Below are positions 59,308-64,000 of a DNA stretch of 64,000 bases, in pieces. Below the pieces are notes generated by a model. The model was not told where the DNA came from. It saw nothing but the letters and a program-made list of their open reading frames with translations, and did not search any database. The DNA lies in contig JAMXSV010000029.1 of assembly GCA_027559495.1 (NCBI GenBank), positions 682,001 through 746,000 on the forward strand. Reading direction: 5' to 3'. The stretch's first letter is position 1, and each line of letters opens with the position of its first letter. The position numbers and the translations under genes are program-made. The stretch comes from Aurifilum marmelostoma. Lineage: Eukaryota > Ascomycota > Sordariomycetes > Diaporthales > Cryphonectriaceae.

Positions 59308-62300
59308 ATGTGCGCCTCTCTGTCCCGTTTCAGTAATTCGTTGATTTTGATCGTGATGGTCGACACGGCCACGACCAAGCCTTTTCTGCTCTCGTTCATA
59401 CGACATAAGCGACCGGCTTCCGATAACTTCGTGACTCGTGCGGCGTGGGGGTTGGGACCATTGCTTGTTGTCCCTTTCTTTTCGTTTCTTTTATTTCTTT
59501 TTCCCCTTCTTCTTCTCTGATGCCATACCCCCCTCATCATCTCTTATCTCTCTATCTATACCATAGTATTGTATGTTGTATCATTCCCTACCCGGGGACT
59601 GGCACAGGTCTCCCGACCGATCGGCGAAGGGATAGGTGGCCAGATTATCGCCACCACATCCGATCCGGTCGGTTTAACGAATGCCATCCGGGTGTGTGTG
59701 TGCAATTGAGCCGGGTTGGACAAGGCGAGCGAAGCTACTATAGGCTCGCCGCCAGCGCGACTCATTCCATGCATCTCGTTTCACCTTTTCAGTGGGAGAC
59801 TTAATTAACGGCGTGTCTGCTCCTCACCGCCAGTCGACGAATGAACTGGCGCCATCTCATCCAGGTGAACACCTGATCAACTCGCTGATATCACTGATCT
59901 TCCAACAAAGGGAAAAAAAGGTCAACCACATCGTTTCTCTCGCACAAACTCGTTCTCTCGGAAGAGGGGGAACAGGTCTGGGGGAGGGAGGAGAGGGAGG
60001 GATCATCGGGTTGTCCACACCCCCCGAGGCCCCCTCCCTTCCCAATCGCATTGGCCCCGCTTGTGTCTGTTCTCTTTGACTTTCTTCTTTTGTAATTTCA
60101 TGTTCAGTAATAATAGTATTATTGTAGTGCGACGAATTGAATGACACCACGCGAATATTCGTTCAGAACCCTCAGATAACTGATGATCGGAGAATTAAAA
60201 ACAACAGAATGAAAAAAAAAAATAAATAAATCAGCCACACCAGAAAGTGTCAAAAACCATTATTTCCAGAGCGGCTCGCTGGCGCCCCACCGCCGATGGA
60301 CCGATCGACGACCTCGTCGGACTGACAAACGCAACCTTCGCTTACGAGAACGAAGTTGAGAATAAAGAGCAGAGCAGAAGCGATGGTGGCGTGGGCCCCC
60401 AGAAGGGACCACTCCTTCCCCCCCATCCCTCTCTCTATCCTGTTGGCCCCCCTCCCCCCCCCCCCTCGATGTCGTCACCATGTGGGTATGCCGAACCACC
60501 GTCTGGGTTCGCTTGGATGCGTCGTCGCAGGTGAGGTGGGATGGGCGTCTCTTGGTTGGCTTCTCGGGCAGCCGAACCGAACGTGTCCTGAGTGACCTTC
60601 TCGGAAGAATAAACCCCAAAGAATATTTGGGTGACGATGAAATGTGGTACCAAGCACTATACTTTTTGGTCTCTCTCTCCCGCTCCACTCGTCTCAGACA
60701 CGCAGAAAGAAGAAAAAGTTCCGGCGGCGGACCTCGTCTCCGTGCATGCATATGGATTTTTTTTTTTTGTTCCCCCCTCTCTCGTTGGTCTGTGGTTCCT
60801 CTGCTTGGCTCTTCTCCTGCTCCAGTAGAAAAGAGTATGTATGTATTGTGGTCCCTGCGTGCAGCTTGGAAAACCCCACCATGGTCTTATGCACTTCTGG
60901 CAATACTTTACCTGTAGCGCCCTCTGCTATTTAAGTGTGTTGAGCTACTGTGCCACTGTTATGTAGGCTGCGGTGCCACATACAAGTATACGAGGGAAGG
61001 GGGGGGGGTCTGGTGAGATGGTACTATACTGTAGCATGGCAGTATGGGGACCCCGCCGGGGCGCATAAGCTCACAACAACGAGTGCAGAAGCGGGTTGGG
61101 CTTGTTGTCTGCGTGGCTCGCCTCGTTTTTTTCACTCTCCTGGCCCTTGCACTTTTTTTTTTTTTCTTTCTTCTTTCTTCTCCGGAATTCTTTTTTTCTT
61201 CACTCCTTCCCTTCCCATATCTCTTCTTCCTTCTTCTCTCCTCATCATGTGCAAGAAGAATGACCTGCTTTGGGAGGATGCACAGAGGCGGAGACGTCCC
61301 GAGGTGTCCACTCACGCCCGCTCCGATGCACTGTAATCATGACCAGGGCCTTTCATTGTGGATTGCATCTTTTTTTTTCTTTCTTTCCTCTCTTTTTCTT
61401 TGAAAAGAGAATGTTTCTGGCGCGTTGCCTTGACTGGATGCGCGTCTACAGCCCCTCTTCAGAATTTGTGTTGAGGAGGGGGAAAAAGTTGGGGAGGGTG
61501 TCTTCCGAGAAGAGATGCAGGACCACACACACACATACACACACACACACATGACAGCACACACGTACATACAATAGTACATTTTTTTTTTTTTTTCAAA
61601 AGGGACTGACTGGTCATACCACCTACCTCTTTGATCCCGTCTGTACCGTTTGTCCATGTTTGTTGTTGTCTTTCCTTTTTTTTTTCCCGTCCTGCTGTGC
61701 ATGCGCGTCGACGCCACAAACACGCATCAAACTGGGGTTTTTAATATATCTGTTGTTGTTGATTTTTCCCCCTCCGTGACCGGCGAATTAAAATAAATTA
61801 TGGCTGGGTAGTTCGTCCCCCCCCTCCCCCCCTGGCCTGCCTGCCTGCCTACCACTGTGACTCTACTCTTAATTCCCCTACCCGCATGGTCTTACCGTAC
61901 CCAGCGCATCGGTTTCGTGGCGGCTGACCTACCTACATGCGGTGGACGGTGCTACCTAATTACTCACTTACGGCTTACGCTGGAGTCTCTTCCTTCTCCA
62001 TCCTCGCCCCTCCCCCTCCTCCCCATTCCCTGCACCATTCCTTGGCTTTTGGGTTCTGTTGTTTTTTTTTTTCTTGCCCTCCTTGCTTTCTTCTCTCTCT
62101 CTCTTCTCCTCTCTCCCACCTGGGCCCCAGAATTCTTATTTCTCACCATAGCCCTAAGCCCTCTGCGGGCAAAGCGTGGGAAGAGAGAGGATCCCCTTCC
62201 AGAGGATCCAGGGATCCATCTACGGGCAGCCTCAAGAGGTCACGAGGGGGATCATGTTTCACCACCTACCTCTTGACTCCACGGTGGAAGGAGGCGGGGG

Positions 62301-63434
62301 GTGGGAGGGGACAGGGACAGAGCTGCTCTTTAGCTTGGTCGTATCGTATTAGCAATAATACGGGTTTACGGCCCAAGTATGTACACAAGTATGTATGGTC
62401 TGTAATTTATTAATTTTTTGTTTATTCTCCGCAAGCATGGTCGTCCATACATACGAGCACCAGACATGAATCTGCTCGTCTGACAAGACGGGACAGAAAA
62501 AAAAAAAAAAAAAAAAAGACGTTGGGCTCAGCTGCATGACGGCCCTGTCTTGTCTCGTCCATTGTCATTTGTCTCGTCTGCCAGCCCAAGAACGACACAC
62601 CACCACCAGCACCACCATCCCACGTTCTTGACACACACACATACACACACACACGCCCAACACGTACACACCCTCATGCACACCGCCGAAGCCTTGTTCA
62701 AGCCACAAACATCATTCTTCCTTGGCCCCTTTCCCTCTAGCTTCCGCGACGAACCATGGTTTTAGCGCCCTCCCTCTTGGCTTGCAGGAAGGAGATGGAG
62801 GGGGGGAGTGGGCGTGGGATGGTTTCTCCTGTTGGCCGGCAAGCAGCATGTTGGTTGTGCGAACCCATTCTTTTGTCTGTCTCTTTTTTCTTTTTTTTTT
62901 TCCTCCCCCATTCACGAGACAAGAGCAGGAGAGAGAGAGAGAGAGACAGCATCCGCAGGGAGTGTCCTTGCGGGTGCGGTGGATTTTCCGCTGCTTGGTG
63001 CAGATCCCCCATACCCACCAGACATCCATATTTAGAATATGGAATTTGGGGCTTTTGGGTTTGTTTTTTCCTTCCTTCTTCTCCTCCAAACCCCCCCCCC
63101 CCCCCCATCCTTGTCTGAACTCGCACAGCCTTCTTGGTCGGACACCGCCGCCATCGCCGAGGAGGGATGCAACGATAACCAGGGCGGACCTGGGTGCTGG
63201 TGTTGCTCTGCTGGTTCACGACCTGGTAACGCCCTGGTTAGAGGCAGACTTAGGTCAAGTCTAGACCTCTGCAAGAGAAGTTTTCTCACCTCGTTCTTTG
63301 GATCACACGACTTCTAGACGTGTTCTGTAGAAAGAAGAGAGAGTGTGTGACAGTGCACACAACGCCCTGTCACCTGCCTTCATCGTCCCTTTCCTTGGTC
63401 ATCATCATCACCATCCCCTCCGTCCTCCTTGTCC
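55895..63434. other. Long gene-poor stretch with many simple repeats
   Basis: About 7.5 kb with no frame I can defend. A plus-strand frame near 56150-56470 contains VWCCDPGQFRSC, which might be a cysteine-rich relic but cannot be joined to a gene. It also holds a CAG repeat, AC/TG repeats (59290-59310, 61528-61552, 62625-62655), C or G runs (57712-57726, 58015-58026, 60459-60468, 63092-63105) and T runs (60759-60770, 61150-61166, 61585-61596, 62062-62072). Upstream control of neighbouring genes or noncoding transcripts are possible but not visible. Confidence 0.5.
56888..56926 (+). repeat. (CAG)13 microsatellite
   Basis: Thirteen perfect CAG units in sequence without a supported gene. Confidence 0.95.
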
Positions 63435-63891
63435 TCAGGAGGCTGTCTCAGCCCCACAACAAGCTTCTCCCCGCTCCCCTCCCCTCTCCCTGGCGATCTC
63501 GTACCGCCCGCCCAGGACGAGGTCCTTGGCGACGAGCTCCCTCGTGCGGCCGAGGCTCTCGATGGCCGAGATGCGGTCGTTGGTGGCCGTCAGGTGCTCC
63601 CTGAAGCCGGGCTGCGTGCAGATCTCGCGGAAGGCCCTGTGCATGGGCACGCTGGAGGCGCGCATCTGGGCGGCCGAGGTGATGGTGAAGAGGTTCATGC
63701 GGTCGAGCTCGCGCACGAAATCGGCGCGGGTCTGGATCTGCTGGGCTATGTGCATGGGGAAGGAGGGCAGGCGGTGGCCTATGATGGGGTCGTAGGTCTC
63801 GAGGGGCATGGGGTCGGCTGGGTGGGTTAGGTCGGGGGGGGTTGGACTCCTCTAGGTCGACGAGGGCGAGGGCTAGGACCATCGCTGCGGC
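63435..63891 (-). CDS. Last exon of an unidentified protein, with a one-base frameshift
   Basis: On the minus strand a CAG acceptor (63894-63892) opens into AAAMVLALALVDLEESNPP. That frame then hits a run of eight C (63841-63834) and continues out of register. One base fewer restores PADPMPLETYDPIIGHRLPS and a stretch open to the TGA at 63435, including IAQQIQTRADFVRELDRMN and RAFREICTQPGFREHL. The downstream frame is charged and helical, with GC-rich codons as in real genes here. The earlier exons lie beyond the window. I do not recognise the family. The shift could be a sequencing or assembly error in the homopolymer, or a real mutation. Confidence 0.6.
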
Positions 63892-64000
63892 CTGGGAGTA
63901 TGGGAAGACAAAGTCAGAATTTTACTTGGCCTTTTTTATTCCAAATGGCACGTAAAGCTGTGTATGGATTCAAGGAAGAGAAAGAATTCAAAATCACACT

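Overview
The window reads as nuclear DNA of a filamentous ascomycete (Pezizomycotina, most likely Sordariomycetes). The evidence is short GT-AG introns of about 80-180 bases, a histone H1 with a lysine/alanine tail, a Zn2Cys6 regulator with a C-terminal fungal regulator domain, HET and Clr5 domain proteins, and fungal-type GH67 and GH47 enzymes. Exon-intron models below were joined by hand from reading frames, splice sites and phase. There are no operons, rRNA genes, intact transposons or CRISPR arrays, and I found no convincing tRNA.

Layout. 1-253 is the 3' end of an unidentified gene. 254-10607 is a very long gene-free stretch rich in G/C and T/A homopolymers and microsatellites. 10852-12030 is a five-exon histone H1. 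14492-16540 is a proline-rich protein with NPF and DPF motifs. 17826-25365 is a block of very GC-rich genes for secretory-pathway proteins: a type-B carboxylesterase (-), a GH47 alpha-1,2-mannosidase (+) and a secreted glycoside-hydrolase-like protein (-).

26.1-40.2 kb has a different character. Codon use is less GC-biased and the gene families are accessory: an F-box fragment, a coiled-coil protein with a C-terminal half that may be a decayed Ulp1/C48-like fold, a short-chain dehydrogenase relic, a HET-domain protein, a small single-span membrane protein, a Clr5-ankyrin protein of 1155 aa preceded by three exact-period 44-base repeats, and a SAM-dependent methyltransferase. HET, ankyrin and Clr5 proteins are typical of fungal non-self recognition and fast-evolving regions, so I read this as an accessory island and the best place to look for something new.

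42339-45015 is a secreted GH67 alpha-glucuronidase with a TATA box and a possible XlnR site. 46330-48862 is a Zn2Cys6 regulator with an AT-hook. 48.9-55.3 kb and 55.9-63.4 kb are further gene-poor stretches around a 126-aa small secreted protein (55341-55894). 63435-63891 is the last exon of an unidentified minus-strand gene, interrupted by a one-base frameshift in a run of eight identical bases.

The carboxylesterase, GH67, the GH-like protein and the small secreted protein point to a fungus that acts on plant or organic material outside the cell. GH47 serves its glycoprotein processing. H1, the proline-rich protein and the Zn2Cys6 regulator are ordinary cell-biology genes between large intergenic regions.
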